Positions 28,522 to 38,299 of a DNA stretch of 64,000 bases are shown here, piece after piece. Each line of letters starts with the position of its first letter. Position 1 is the stretch's first letter. A model generated the notes under the pieces. It was not told where the DNA came from. It was given only the letters and a program-made list of their open reading frames with translations, and ran no database searches. This DNA comes from Rhodopirellula baltica (GTDB taxonomy: Bacteria > Planctomycetota > Planctomycetia > Pirellulales > Pirellulaceae), in contig PPHI01000046.1 in NCBI GenBank assembly GCA_002901265.1, forward strand, positions 1-64,000, read 5' to 3'. Made by a program: the position numbers and the translations under genes.

Positions 28522-29238
28522 ATGGCTGTTGATAAAAACATCACCTTCGACGGTGACCTTCTGCGACGACTGCACTCCTTGCACCTTCAAGTCAGTGATT
28601 TGGAATCGCAGTTGGCTCGTGGGCCACGTCAGATCAAAGCAAGTGAAGCGATCGTACAACAGTGTGAAGAAGACCTGGACAACGCCCGCGCGGATGTCAG
28701 ATCAGCGACAATGATTTGTGATGAAAAACAGTTGCAACTGAAGTCGCGCGAAGATCATATCGAGCAGCTCAAAGCCAAATTGAACACGGCGGCTAGCAAC
28801 AAAGAATTCAACTTGTTGAAAGAGCAAATTGCTGCTGACGAGCAAGCGAACAGTGTGCAAAGCGACGAAATCTTAGAAGGCCTTGAGCGAATCGATTCGC
28901 TTAACGAAGTCGTCGTCGAAGCCGAGAAGGTGTTGAAGTCGAAGATCGCCGAACAAGAGCAACACACCAAGCAGGTGCAAACGCGATTGGAAAAAGTCAA
29001 ATCCGATCTCGAATACATTCGCGAAGAACTTGCCAAGGCAGAGAAGCAGGTGCCTGCCTCTGTAAAATCAGAATACGTTCGTCTGACCTCGTCTCGTGGT
29101 GACGAAGCGCTGGCGGCGATCGAAGACGATTCGTGTGGCGGATGCAACCAAATGTTGACCACTCACATGATCGACCGAATTCGTTTGGGATTCCTGATCG
29201 AATGCCCCGCCTGCGCGGCATGGCTGTATCGGAAATAA
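28522..29238 (+). CDS. Coiled-coil protein with C4 zinc ribbon (CdsZ/DUF164-like)
   Basis: This 238-residue protein is almost entirely coiled coil for the first 195 residues (e.g. DDLDNAR, ELAKAEKQ patterns). It ends in a zinc ribbon with CGGC...CPAC ligands. That is the C4-type zinc ribbon family, some members of which bind chromosomal or secretion-associated partners. An ATG at 28522 (MAVDKNITFDG) is preferred; the longer frame from 28444 is unlikely. It lies just upstream of coaE with an 84-nt gap. Confidence 0.87.
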   Translation: MAVDKNITFDGDLLRRLHSLHLQVSDLESQLARGPRQIKASEAIVQQCEEDLDNARADVRSATMICDEKQLQLKSREDHIEQLKAKLNTAASNKEFNLLKEQIAADEQANSVQSDEILEGLERIDSLNEVVVEAEKVLKSKIAEQEQHTKQVQTRLEKVKSDLEYIREELAKAEKQVPASVKSEYVRLTSSRGDEALAAIEDDSCGGCNQMLTTHMIDRIRLGFLIECPACAAWLYRK

Positions 29239-29322
29239 ACGCCCGACACGACCGGTGCACGCCACGATCGAATCCAACTTTGTCACTCATTGCAGCCCCG
29301 TGATCATTTTAGGATCAGACCG

Positions 29323-30030
29323 ATGATCATCTTAGGAATCGTTGGATCACCGGCAGGCGGCAAATCGACGGCTGCGGAATACTTGGCTGGCCTTGGTGCC
29401 GACTGGATCAATGCCGATCTGATTGCACGTGATTGCTTGTCAGATCCTCAGGTGATCGATGCCCTAGTCAGTCGCTTCGGGAATGAGATTATTTCTCAAC
29501 CCGAGAACGCAAACGTTCAATCCGAGTTTGACGCTAAGACTCAATTGGACCGCTCGAAAATCGCCAACTTGGTTTTTGGCGACTCGTCGGACAAGCGTGA
29601 CAACCTGCGATACCTCGAATCGATCGTCCATCCACCGACGCGGCAGCGTATTTTGGGGCGAATCGAGAACGCGGCAGAGCAAGGGGCGCTAGTTGCCCTT
29701 TTAGATGTCCCGCTGCTGTTCGAATCACAATGGGATTTCGCGTGTGACGAAATCTGGTGCGTTCACACAAGCACCGAAATCCGGCTGCAACGGATCAGAA
29801 TCCGGGGTTGGGACCGCCAGGAATTGGAACGTCGCGAACGTTGCCAGATGGCAATAGAGACGAAATGTCGGCTCAGCAATCATGTTATGTGGAATGATTC
29901 GACCTTAGACGCTTTACATGAAAATCTCCATCGACAATGGCTGAAGCTCGCTAAAATGAATCTGTCGTTGGAGAAACGGCGCCCCGAAGAACTCTTTTCG
30001 GGGCTCAATAAGCACTGCCTATCTGACTAA
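29323..30030 (+). CDS. coaE: Dephospho-CoA kinase
   Basis: This 235-residue enzyme phosphorylates dephospho-CoA, the last step of CoA synthesis. The P-loop is IVGSPAGGKST, a variant of the usual GxTGxxGSGKS. The motifs DADLIARD-like (NADLIARD), LESIVHP and VPLLFE are present. ATG 29323 is chosen because it starts directly at the P-loop strand; an in-frame start at 29290 adds 11 residues. The sequence around the start is an imperfect direct repeat (GATCATTTTAGGA and GATCATCTTAGGA). Confidence 0.93.
   Translation: MIILGIVGSPAGGKSTAAEYLAGLGADWINADLIARDCLSDPQVIDALVSRFGNEIISQPENANVQSEFDAKTQLDRSKIANLVFGDSSDKRDNLRYLESIVHPPTRQRILGRIENAAEQGALVALLDVPLLFESQWDFACDEIWCVHTSTEIRLQRIRIRGWDRQELERRERCQMAIETKCRLSNHVMWNDSTLDALHENLHRQWLKLAKMNLSLEKRRPEELFSGLNKHCLSD
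29981..30004 (+). other. GC-rich hairpin inside the coaE 3' end
   Basis: GCCCCGAA (29981-29988) and TTCGGGGC (29997-30004) form an 8-bp perfect stem with an 8-nt loop inside the last codons of coaE. No U-tract follows, so an intrinsic terminator is unlikely. It could be mRNA structure between coaE and rho, or chance. Confidence 0.3.
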
Positions 30031-30263
30031 TCGCGTCAAGGTTGCAAGGATGTGACGATCGAGAGGAGACGGAAGTCCCGAATTCGGACTTGCTTCGTCG
30101 CGCCCACCAATTCGGCACCACGCCGTCGGGCTTTTTGACTAAGTTGGACCGTCTCGAGGTGTCTCCACTACCAGGAGACCTATTCCCTCCTCAATCCCAC
30201 CCAGCGCTTGCTGACAACCCCGCTCCTTCTCTTCACCTGCGTCCCCAGTGACGCCCCAGTAAC

Positions 30264-31778
30264 ATGCAATCCAAAGGGCCTTCGGGCGAAAACCATCGCG
30301 GTGACGACCGCATGCATAAACGTCATAGCAATTCGCGTGGCTTCACCAACCGACGCGGCCGTCCCGTTCAGCGTCACCCCGATAAAGTCGTCGATCAGCG
30401 CATCCGTGAACTCGATGCCGAACGCGACCCACTCTCGCTTCCTGAAGAAATTGTCAGCGAGGCGACGAAGGTCGGCAAACGCGTCGGCATTCCGTCCGGT
30501 GACGACGGGCCACAACTCAGCCTCGCAGAACTGCAAGCGATGCCGGAATCGGAGCTGCATGAGTTGGCGACGAGCGAGGGGATCGAAAACCCTGACGATA
30601 TCACCAAACAAGAATTGATTTTCGCCATTCTGAAAAACCGCATGAAGGCAGGCGGTTTGATGTACGGCGAAGGCACCTTGGAAATCTTGCCAGACGGTTT
30701 CGGATTTTTGCGAAGCAGCAAACACCACTATGTTTCCTGCCCCGACGACATCTACGTCTCGCCAAGCCAGATCCGCCGTTTCGGACTGCAGACAGGGAGC
30801 CATGTTGCTGGCCAAATCAGACCACCGAAAGAGAACGAGCGTTACTTCGCACTGCTGCGAATCGAAGCGATCAACCGTCGCGACCCGTCACAGCGCAACG
30901 CCGCCATTCCGTTCGAAGAATTGACACCGCTCCATCCCGATCGACGCATCATGATGGAACATAGCGTCGAAGAACTGTCGACAAGAATCGTCGACATGTT
31001 AACGCCGATCGGTTTCGGACAGCGCGGATTGATCGTAAGCCCGCCCCGCGCAGGAAAGACGATCTTGATGCAGAACATGGCCCGCGCCGTGCTGCACAAT
31101 TATCCCGAAGCGTACGTCTTTATTCTATTGATTGACGAACGGCCCGAAGAAGTCACCGACATGGAACGCGAAGTTCGCGGGCCTCAGTGCGAAGTGATCA
31201 GCAGTACCTTCGATGAACCGGCGCAGCGACATATTCAAGTCGCGCAAATGGTGATCGAAAAAGCCAAACGCATGGTCGAGTCCGGGATCGACGTTGTCGT
31301 ATTCCTCGACTCGATCACACGACTTGCCAGAGCTCACAACAGCGATGGCGAATCGACCGGCAAGCTACTGACCGGCGGCCTGGATGCCGGAGCGATGCAG
31401 AAACCCAAAGCGATCTTTGGTTCCGCTCGCAAAACCGAAGAAGGTGGTTCACTGACCATCCTTGCAACCGCTCTTGTTGATACCGGGAGCAAGATGGATG
31501 ATGTGATTTTTGAAGAGTTCAAAGGGACGGGCAACTTGGAAATCGTGCTGGATCGCGGATTGGTCGAACGGCGAATTTGGCCGGCAATCGACATCAGTCG
31601 CAGCGGTACCCGGCGTGAAGAGATGCTGTTGGACAAAGACGAATACCAGCGTATTTCCGCCTTACGTCGCGCGATGGTTGAAGTTTCACCAAGCGAGGCG
31701 ATGGGTGATCTGGTCAAGCGTTTGTCCAAGACCCAGAACAATGCCGAATTTTTGATGAGCGTAAAGGATGTCGACTGA
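30264..31778 (+). CDS. rho: Transcription termination factor Rho
   Basis: This 504-residue protein contains the Rho N-terminal helical domain ([20 protein letters not shown]), the cold-shock-like RNA-binding domain ([15 protein letters not shown]) and the RecA-type ATPase. Walker A is PPRAGKT, and the [16 protein letters not shown] and [18 protein letters not shown] segments are present. Rho is a hexameric helicase that ends transcription. The N-terminus has about 55 extra basic, Arg-rich residues. It overlaps ribH by 11 nt, so the two are probably co-transcribed. A 230-nt leader precedes it with no recognised gene. Confidence 0.98.
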   Translation: MQSKGPSGENHRGDDRMHKRHSNSRGFTNRRGRPVQRHPDKVVDQRIRELDAERDPLSLPEEIVSEATKVGKRVGIPSGDDGPQLSLAELQAMPESELHELATSEGIENPDDITKQELIFAILKNRMKAGGLMYGEGTLEILPDGFGFLRSSKHHYVSCPDDIYVSPSQIRRFGLQTGSHVAGQIRPPKENERYFALLRIEAINRRDPSQRNAAIPFEELTPLHPDRRIMMEHSVEELSTRIVDMLTPIGFGQRGLIVSPPRAGKTILMQNMARAVLHNYPEAYVFILLIDERPEEVTDMEREVRGPQCEVISSTFDEPAQRHIQVAQMVIEKAKRMVESGIDVVVFLDSITRLARAHNSDGESTGKLLTGGLDAGAMQKPKAIFGSARKTEEGGSLTILATALVDTGSKMDDVIFEEFKGTGNLEIVLDRGLVERRIWPAIDISRSGTRREEMLLDKDEYQRISALRRAMVEVSPSEAMGDLVKRLSKTQNNAEFLMSVKDVD

Positions 31779-32241
31779 GATCACCGGAACCGAGGGACAA
31801 CTTCCCAGCGGAAAAATTGTTATCATCGCGAGCCGATACAACGAATCGATCTGCGATTCTCTCGTCCAAGGCAGTCTGAAAACACTGCGTGAAGCCGGCT
31901 ACGGTGACGACAGCTTATCGGTGATCCGTGTGCCCGGCGCATGGGAATTGCCAATGGTCTGCGCCAATGCACTCGATAGCGTCGAGGTCATCGCGACAGT
32001 CGTGTTGGGCTGTGTGATCAAAGGCGAAACCACGCACGACGAGCACATCAATCGCTCAGTCAGCGACGCGATCATGGAACTCGGCCTAACCACTCGCAAA
32101 CCGATCGGCTTCGGACTACTGACTTGCAATACGCTCGACCAAGCGTTGCAACGCAGTGGCGGAACCGTGGGAAACAAAGGCGAAGAGGCAGCCGACGCGG
32201 CGCTCGAACTTTTGCGGTTGGGCGTCAAGCTGAGCGCATAA
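31768..32241 (+). CDS. ribH: 6,7-dimethyl-8-ribityllumazine synthase
   Basis: This 157-residue enzyme condenses two riboflavin precursors, the penultimate step of riboflavin synthesis. Landmarks are [36 protein letters not shown] (catalytic histidine) and GFGLLTCNT. Length is typical. The start lies within the last codons of rho, giving an unusual rho-ribH pair. No FMN riboswitch-like element was seen upstream because rho occupies that space. Confidence 0.97.
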   Translation: MSTEITGTEGQLPSGKIVIIASRYNESICDSLVQGSLKTLREAGYGDDSLSVIRVPGAWELPMVCANALDSVEVIATVVLGCVIKGETTHDEHINRSVSDAIMELGLTTRKPIGFGLLTCNTLDQALQRSGGTVGNKGEEAADAALELLRLGVKLSA

Positions 32242-32265
32242 GCGTCGGGCTGTTGACCGTTCACA

Positions 32266-32988
32266 TCAGTTTTTCTGATGTGATAGCAGCCAAGTGTAAA
32301 GCTCCGGATTGTTGTAGGTCTCGGTCCACGAGTCATGCTCCGCATCCGGATAGACCGTAAATCGAGGCTCGCCGCCTGCTTTCTTTAGTGCTTCGACCAT
32401 CACTTCGGAGCGTTCTAGCGGAACCACGCTATCTTTTGCGCCGTGGAATACCCAAATCGGTACATCTTTGATTTGCCGAGTGAGGAAACTTTCGCCTCCT
32501 CCACAGATAGGTGCGATCGCTGCAAAACGATCGGGCGTGTACGCAGCCAACGCCCATGTTCCGAAGCCTCCCATGCTCAATCCGCTCAGATAGACGCGGC
32601 TTTCGTCGACATTGTGAGTGCGAATGACCTCGTCCAACAACGCCGTCAACTGATAAGGCTCCCACCGTTGCCCCGATTCACATTGCGGCGATACCACGAG
32701 AAACGGCATTGATTTACCGCCCTCAATCAGCTTTGGCGGACCATGCTTTTTCACTTTGTTCAAATCGCTTCCGCGTTCGCCAGCTCCATGCAGGAACAGA
32801 AGCAAAGGCACCGGCTTTCCGTCGGCTGAATAGTCCTCTGGCAATGAAATCAGGTAACGCATCCGGACTTGAATGGTGACATCCAATTCCATCGCCTGTT
32901 GTGATGGCTCGTCCGCGTGACTTGGTGACGCGAACATCAGACCACTTAGCAGGGAAACGACCAGGCCAAACGTGATCGCTCGTTTCAT
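32266..32988 (-). CDS. Secreted alpha/beta-hydrolase (phospholipase/carboxylesterase type)
   Basis: This 240-residue protein has a signal peptide (AITFGLVVSLLSGLMF, site near SHADE). The catalytic triad is likely Ser in GLSMGGF, Asp in HGAKDSVVP and His in DAEHDSWTE. The oxyanion strand LLLFLHGAGERG is also visible. Family members hydrolyse short esters, such as acetylated sugars or lactones, but the substrate is not specified here. It converges on ribH with a 24-nt gap. Confidence 0.9.
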   Translation of the reverse strand: MKRAITFGLVVSLLSGLMFASPSHADEPSQQAMELDVTIQVRMRYLISLPEDYSADGKPVPLLLFLHGAGERGSDLNKVKKHGPPKLIEGGKSMPFLVVSPQCESGQRWEPYQLTALLDEVIRTHNVDESRVYLSGLSMGGFGTWALAAYTPDRFAAIAPICGGGESFLTRQIKDVPIWVFHGAKDSVVPLERSEVMVEALKKAGGEPRFTVYPDAEHDSWTETYNNPELYTWLLSHQKN

Positions 32989-33351
32989 TGTGGGGACCTT
33001 GGGATTAAGAGGGAGGTAGCTCGACTCGACGGTGAAGCGTCGCCAACGGTGAGCTCATTCTAGTGCAAACGCCGCCATCTCTGTACTTGCCAGACACTCG
33101 TCCGGAAACCCTCAGGAACGGCATCCTGCGGGCACCCACAGATTTTTGTCCGACGATTAGCGAACCCATTCGCCGCGGTATAGCTGTTCTCGCCTCGGAC
33201 GCGGCCTAAGTCTGGCGATCAATTGGTCGAACTCGTGAATACTGCCGAGACACGTTGCCGAAAAACACTCAAGTCACCCACTCAAATCGGAGTTTTCGGT
33301 GGCGTTTAAGCGAATTCATTGACGCTTCGAATGGGCGCATCGGTACAGACC
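32989..33351. other. Non-coding gap, divergent regulatory region
   Basis: This gap lies between the divergently oriented esterase and TPR-transferase genes. I see no convincing gene and no terminator or strong promoter. Short in-frame starts near 33319 and 33331 may belong to the downstream gene. Confidence 0.5.
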
Positions 33352-35643
33352 ATGGCACGCAACAAATCAAAATCACTTCCCAAACGACGTCGCCCGAAAT
33401 CTGCACCGCCTGCACTCGACTCGCACAGCGAGCAGCTATCGAACGCCATCATGCTGCATCGCGCCGGCCAACTTGATTCCGCCAAGCAGATCTATATTCA
33501 GATCATCAGCGAATCGCCCACACATTCTCAGGCATGGCACCTGCTGGGGATGGCCCTCTATAGCGCCGGCGCCCACGCCGACGCACTTCAGTGTCTTCAA
33601 CAATCCAGAACGTTTGGCGGGGATGATCCCGAAATGCTCGGCCACATGGCTTTGGTCCTGCATGCGAACGGCAATACTGCCGACGCAATCAGCCTGCTGA
33701 AACACCTCCTTTCAATCACGCCAAACAATGCCGAGTTCCAAAGCAACCTCGGAGTCTTGTATTTGGAATCGAACCAGCCTGAACTGGCTCGCGAACATTT
33801 GACGACTGCCCTTGCGATCCAACCCGACTTCCCACAAGCGTCCATGAACCTAGCGAATTGCCTGGTTCGCCAAAACCAAGTCCACGATGCCGAAGTGATC
33901 TATCGGGACTTATTGAAACGGGACCCAGACAATCTTGACGTGCTCGGAAACCTCGGGGAATGCCTTCGCAGACAAAGTCGCTTTCAAGAGTCAATTGATG
34001 TGCTGAATCAAGTGATTCCGGCACGTCCTGAAGACTTGGCCTCCCGCTTGACGCATGCACGCGCGACCCTGCAAATCGGTGAAGTTGAAGATGCGGCAGA
34101 ACTGTTCAAACAGATGACTGTTGCGTTCCCGTACTCGGCGAAAGCGTTTCACTTTCTTGGCACAACCCTGCAAGAACTCGGTGATTTGCAAGCCGCCGAA
34201 AAGGCACTTACACATGGATTGCAATTGTCACCAAACGATGCCGACGCGTTATGTTCGATCGGCTACCTGCACTTGGATTCGGAACGGCGTCAGGAAGCAT
34301 ACGATTGCTTTAAAAAGGCATTGCACATTGATCCAGCGATGAGTGACGCGCACGGAAGTCTGTGTTACCTAATGACTGGAGATCCGTCGCTCTCCCCTGA
34401 GTCGATCTTCGAAGAGCATGTCCGCTGGGGCGAACTGCATGGCTGCAAAACGCCCATTTGTGTTCACACCAACGATCGCACCCCCAATCGCCCTCTACGG
34501 ATTGGGTACGCGTCAGGCGACTTTCGCATGCACGCCGTCGCGCGATTCTTTGAACCGCTATTGCGTCTTCGTGATAAACAGCAGTTCGAGACATTCTGCT
34601 ATTACGAGTCTGGCGTTAACGACCAGATGACGCAACGATTGAAATCTCTCGCCGATCACTGGCGTGTGACCTACGGCTATTCGGATCAACAAGTCGCACA
34701 GCAAGTCCTCGACGATCGAATTGACATTTTGGTTGACCTTTCCGGACACACGCTCGGCAACCGCTTGACGGCATGGTCGATCAAACCCGCACCGATTCAG
34801 ATTTCCTGGCTTGGGTACCCAAACACAACCGGGCTTGATGCGATCGACTACACCTTTACATGTGAAGTCCAAAACCCACACGATGAACCGACGTACCATA
34901 CCGAGCAACTGATTCGGATTCCGGGTGGTTCATTTTCATTTCAACCGCCACCGGATGCACCGGAGATTTCAAAGCTCCCTTCGATCGAGCGTGGCCGAAT
35001 CACACTGGGATCTTTGCATCGTCCGTTCAAGATTTCTTCGAAGACATTGGACTACTGGACCGCTGCACTACGAGCCTGCCCCGATGCGGCACTTCTGCTC
35101 TTCAACACGCAATTCAACGAGCTTTCGATGCATGAAGTAAGGTCGTCGCTGATCGAACGCGGCGTTGCTGACGCTCGAATTGAAATCCGGAATCAAATCA
35201 CCGGAGATTCCTACCTAGAAATTTACCGTGAAATCGACATCGCCCTCGACGCCACGCCTTGGGCGGGGGGCACGACGACGATGGAAGCCTTATGGATGGG
35301 AATTCCATTGGTTGCGGTCTATGGCAACAGTCGACCGTCGCGCGGAACGGCAGGAATTGTGCACCACCTCGGTTATCCCGATTGGATTGCGGCCGACGAA
35401 GAAGACTATGGCGTCAAAGTCGCAAGCTTGGCGAGCGACATCGACCGATTGGTCTCGCTCCGGCAGAACCTGCGCGACCAAGTGATTCGCACGATCGCCA
35501 ATGAACAACGTTTTGTTACGGAAGTCGAGAATGCTTATCGCACAATCTGGGGACACTGGTGCCAGAAAGCAGGTGTCGCGCCGATTCCGGCAACCGAGCT
35601 GATGACCACAGGTATGCCCGGAATGATTCCGACGAACGGCTAG
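33352..35643 (+). CDS. TPR protein with O-GlcNAc-transferase-like (GT41) domain
   Basis: The protein is about 763 residues from the ATG at 33352, with possible TTG/ATG starts 21-33 nt upstream. The N-terminal half has about ten tetratricopeptide repeats (e.g. NLGVLYLESNQPELAREHL). The C-terminal half carries GT41 landmarks of the OGT/SPINDLY family: GYASGDFRMHAVARFFEP, VDLSGHTLGNRLTAW, SWLGYPNTTGLDAIDY and DATPWAGGTTTMEALWMG. Such enzymes glycosylate Ser/Thr of proteins with nucleotide sugars. Target and sugar are unknown. It converges on the sigma factor gene. Confidence 0.93.
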   Translation: MARNKSKSLPKRRRPKSAPPALDSHSEQLSNAIMLHRAGQLDSAKQIYIQIISESPTHSQAWHLLGMALYSAGAHADALQCLQQSRTFGGDDPEMLGHMALVLHANGNTADAISLLKHLLSITPNNAEFQSNLGVLYLESNQPELAREHLTTALAIQPDFPQASMNLANCLVRQNQVHDAEVIYRDLLKRDPDNLDVLGNLGECLRRQSRFQESIDVLNQVIPARPEDLASRLTHARATLQIGEVEDAAELFKQMTVAFPYSAKAFHFLGTTLQELGDLQAAEKALTHGLQLSPNDADALCSIGYLHLDSERRQEAYDCFKKALHIDPAMSDAHGSLCYLMTGDPSLSPESIFEEHVRWGELHGCKTPICVHTNDRTPNRPLRIGYASGDFRMHAVARFFEPLLRLRDKQQFETFCYYESGVNDQMTQRLKSLADHWRVTYGYSDQQVAQQVLDDRIDILVDLSGHTLGNRLTAWSIKPAPIQISWLGYPNTTGLDAIDYTFTCEVQNPHDEPTYHTEQLIRIPGGSFSFQPPPDAPEISKLPSIERGRITLGSLHRPFKISSKTLDYWTAALRACPDAALLLFNTQFNELSMHEVRSSLIERGVADARIEIRNQITGDSYLEIYREIDIALDATPWAGGTTTMEALWMGIPLVAVYGNSRPSRGTAGIVHHLGYPDWIAADEEDYGVKVASLASDIDRLVSLRQNLRDQVIRTIANEQRFVTEVENAYRTIWGHWCQKAGVAPIPATELMTTGMPGMIPTNG

Positions 35644-35659
35644 CGATTCACAGAACGGG

Positions 35660-36322
35660 TTATGCTTCTGCCGATCCCAGTTCTGGAAAAACGCTCTCGT
35701 CGAGTTCAGCCCGTTTAATGATCGACCGCATGCGAATTTGGAAATCGCTTTTGTAGTTCGCCACTTGTTGCTCGGTCAGACCGAGGGACTCGGCAACTTG
35801 CTTGTTGCCCCAGCCAAGCACAACGATTAACTCCATCGCTTGCAGTTTGACGAAATTGCCGGAGTCTTTCCAACGCCCGATCTGTTCCTCGATTGCTTGG
35901 GCGATTGCGTTAGCTTCAAGATTCTTGCGTTCGACACTTCGAGCAATACTGCTTGCCATCCGAGCTCCGCCGGGCAGATCGATTTCGCTGCTGCTGCTCT
36001 TGTGACCTTGCAGCTGAATCGTTGGGCGACGACCTTCGCGGCGCAAGTGATCGGTCAGCTTGTATGCGCAGATCGAAAACAGGTAGCTTTCAAGTGGTCG
36101 ATTTCCGTCGTAGTTTGGCAGGCTGACCAGGAAGCCGACGAACGCTTCTTGAACGATATCTTCGGCGGCAGCGGCGTCGCGGATCCGGCTACGCGTGTAC
36201 GCAAGCAGTCTGCCTTCGTAGCGTTCGATCAGCGACTGCCACGCTTGTGCGTCTCCATCGCGAATCTGTTGGACCAACAGTTCGTCGGCCGATGGTTGTC
36301 CGAAATCGTTTGCAAGGTTCAT
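35660..36322 (-). CDS. ECF-like RNA polymerase sigma factor
   Basis: In this 220-residue protein, region 2 is visible (LIERYEGRLLAYTRSRIRD, EDIVQEAFVGFL, YLFSICAYKLTDHLRR), and region 4 is a helix-turn-helix (GNKQVAESLGLTEQQVANYK). Between them is a longer linker than usual, rich in Ser and basic residues. The gene is 33 nt downstream of the cNMP-patatin gene on the same strand, so they may be in one operon. No anti-sigma factor is recognised next to it. Confidence 0.9.
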   Translation of the reverse strand: MNLANDFGQPSADELLVQQIRDGDAQAWQSLIERYEGRLLAYTRSRIRDAAAAEDIVQEAFVGFLVSLPNYDGNRPLESYLFSICAYKLTDHLRREGRRPTIQLQGHKSSSSEIDLPGGARMASSIARSVERKNLEANAIAQAIEEQIGRWKDSGNFVKLQAMELIVVLGWGNKQVAESLGLTEQQVANYKSDFQIRMRSIIKRAELDESVFPELGSAEA

Positions 36323-36355
36323 GTATCGTTCGCCGTGGTGGTCGTCATTGTGCGG

Positions 36356-38113
36356 TCAGTTGATCAAGTTCTTGACAGTTTCGACCGCCTTTTCGCCCGC
36401 CTCTCTCCCGGCATCAATGAGTGCGTCGACCGCGTGGAAGTCTTCGATCCGAAAATCGCTGGTTTGGGGGATAATTATCAGGTCACTTTCTTCGCGATGC
36501 AGGGCGCTACAATGACGCCGACTGATATCCATTGCCCTCAAAAGTGTAGAAAAGTAACTTGGCTTCTTCAAATTGCCACGTCGATCTTTCCCATAGTGGG
36601 TGGTGATGGTGGACCCAACATCGATCGAAATCACTTGGTCACAGCCCTCGCTCCGCAGCACTGACGCGGGGACGTTCATCAAAACACCTCCGTCGACCAG
36701 CATTTGACCGTCTTGAATGATCGGCCGGCCGAAGACCGGGTGATTGATACTTTGCAAAACCGCTTGGACCAAATCGCCAGAGCGTCGAATCTGTTGCTCG
36801 CCGCTGATCAAATCCAACGTTGTGATCGCGAGTGGCAAATCAGCCTGCTCAAACGTCAATTGACTCATGTAACGTCGAAGCTTCGCTTCAAATCGTCCGC
36901 CACGGAAACTGTGCAATAAAAAGATGCGGCGCAGTGCCGAACGGGAGGCCATGATCGCTGGCGGCACCATTTCTTTGCGGAAAAAATTGCCTACTTCTTC
37001 GGCGGGGAACCCGATTCCAATCGCGGCAGTGACGATCGCACCGGCGCTGGTTCCGGCAATCGAATCGAACACGATTCCTTCGCGGCGGAGGACTTCTAAG
37101 ACACCAATGTGGGCGATGCCGCGTGCACCGCCTCCGCCGAGCGCAAGTCCGATCCGGCGACCCGCAAGCGCCCGATACAACCTTGTCACACTTGCCGGAT
37201 CAAACCTCGCGGCAATGCCTTTTCCGTGGAACCGACATCGAATCGCAGTATCACTCTGATTCATTATCGGGCGTACCGGTTGATCGCCATCGAACATCAA
37301 CGCCTGAACTGGACGACGATGAACCGGAATCGACTCGAGATACGTTTGATTGGATTCGGAAATTCCTTGGCTTGCTGAAACCGCAAAGACGACGCGGTTG
37401 CACTCCTGGACCGCGGCATGGGTCGCGTCTGGCCCGTGCGCGACCGTCACACACAGGGATTGGTCAATCCGCTCGGCGATCGTGATTCCGAGATCACGCG
37501 GCTGTACGATGATCGCGTCCCGGTCAAAATCTGCCGGACATTGGTTTTCGGTATCTGATACCACTATGGGTTGGATGATGCGGTCCGACGCGCGTAGCGT
37601 TGCCACCAATGCTTCCGCAAGTCGCCAGCCTTCGGGGTTTTGAACGATCACCGCGACCGAATGCAACCCACGCTTCGCTTTGCGGTCACTTTGCCGGGCC
37701 GCGTTCATTTGCGACAGTCGACGAGTCAACGACCGCGTGACGTTTTCAAGGAGCTCGGGATAGGTTTTCACCAAGCGACGGTAGTCATCGCCAGAGAGCA
37801 CCATTGTTTCAACATAAGTGATCGCGCTGACTGTCGCACTCCGCGGACAGCCCGAGATCACGGATGCTTCGCCAAAGTGCTCACCTGGTCCCATCATACT
37901 GAGCGTTCGCTCGGCAACCGCTGGTCCCTCTCCCGACCAAACCCGCACACGTCCGGCAGTGATCAGGAACAGCTCGTCACCGGATTCACCAGCCTGGACG
38001 ATCGTCGATCCCGCTTCGAACGATTTCGGCTGAAACGCCGACAACACGTTTTCCAAGCCATCATTGCTCAAGCCCATCAGCAACGAGCGCGCAATCGATT
38101 CGTCTCGATCCAT
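36356..38113 (-). CDS. Cyclic-nucleotide-binding patatin-like phospholipase (NTE type)
   Basis: This 585-residue protein's N-terminal 130 residues form a cNMP-binding domain (AGSTIVQAGESGDELFLITA, FGEASVISGCPRSATV). A central linker of about 190 residues follows, then a patatin domain. The oxyanion motif is LGGGGARGIAH, the nucleophile GTSAGAIV and the Asp DGGVLMNVP. Resembles bacterial neuropathy-target-esterase-like phospholipases, which hydrolyse membrane phospholipids. The cNMP domain may gate activity. It may be co-transcribed with the sigma factor downstream. Confidence 0.92.
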   Translation of the reverse strand: MDRDESIARSLLMGLSNDGLENVLSAFQPKSFEAGSTIVQAGESGDELFLITAGRVRVWSGEGPAVAERTLSMMGPGEHFGEASVISGCPRSATVSAITYVETMVLSGDDYRRLVKTYPELLENVTRSLTRRLSQMNAARQSDRKAKRGLHSVAVIVQNPEGWRLAEALVATLRASDRIIQPIVVSDTENQCPADFDRDAIIVQPRDLGITIAERIDQSLCVTVAHGPDATHAAVQECNRVVFAVSASQGISESNQTYLESIPVHRRPVQALMFDGDQPVRPIMNQSDTAIRCRFHGKGIAARFDPASVTRLYRALAGRRIGLALGGGGARGIAHIGVLEVLRREGIVFDSIAGTSAGAIVTAAIGIGFPAEEVGNFFRKEMVPPAIMASRSALRRIFLLHSFRGGRFEAKLRRYMSQLTFEQADLPLAITTLDLISGEQQIRRSGDLVQAVLQSINHPVFGRPIIQDGQMLVDGGVLMNVPASVLRSEGCDQVISIDVGSTITTHYGKDRRGNLKKPSYFSTLLRAMDISRRHCSALHREESDLIIIPQTSDFRIEDFHAVDALIDAGREAGEKAVETVKNLIN

Positions 38114-38299
38114 CGGAAAAGCTCTGGCAATTTCGTCTAAGTAGCCGGGTAAAGAGGCATATCAGGGTAGCGAAAATTGACAACCTTTTGCAGCACCATT
38201 TTCTGACTCCCCAAAGCCGCGACCTCGGCGGCTTCTCAGACCACGCTGCGTCTGGGAAGATGCCATAGAGAATCAATTAACAGACTCGAGGTAATTTGA

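Noticed and set aside
30042-30251. 69-residue plus-strand frame in the rho leader
   Set aside because: No domain, odd composition, and weak start; could be a leader peptide but the sequence does not support it.
35840-36664. 274-residue plus-strand frame across the sigma factor and patatin genes
   Set aside because: Runs across two supported minus-strand genes without a known motif.
38177-38205. TTGACA upstream of the aldo/keto reductase as a -35 box
   Set aside because: No acceptable -10 hexamer at 16-18 nt spacing.
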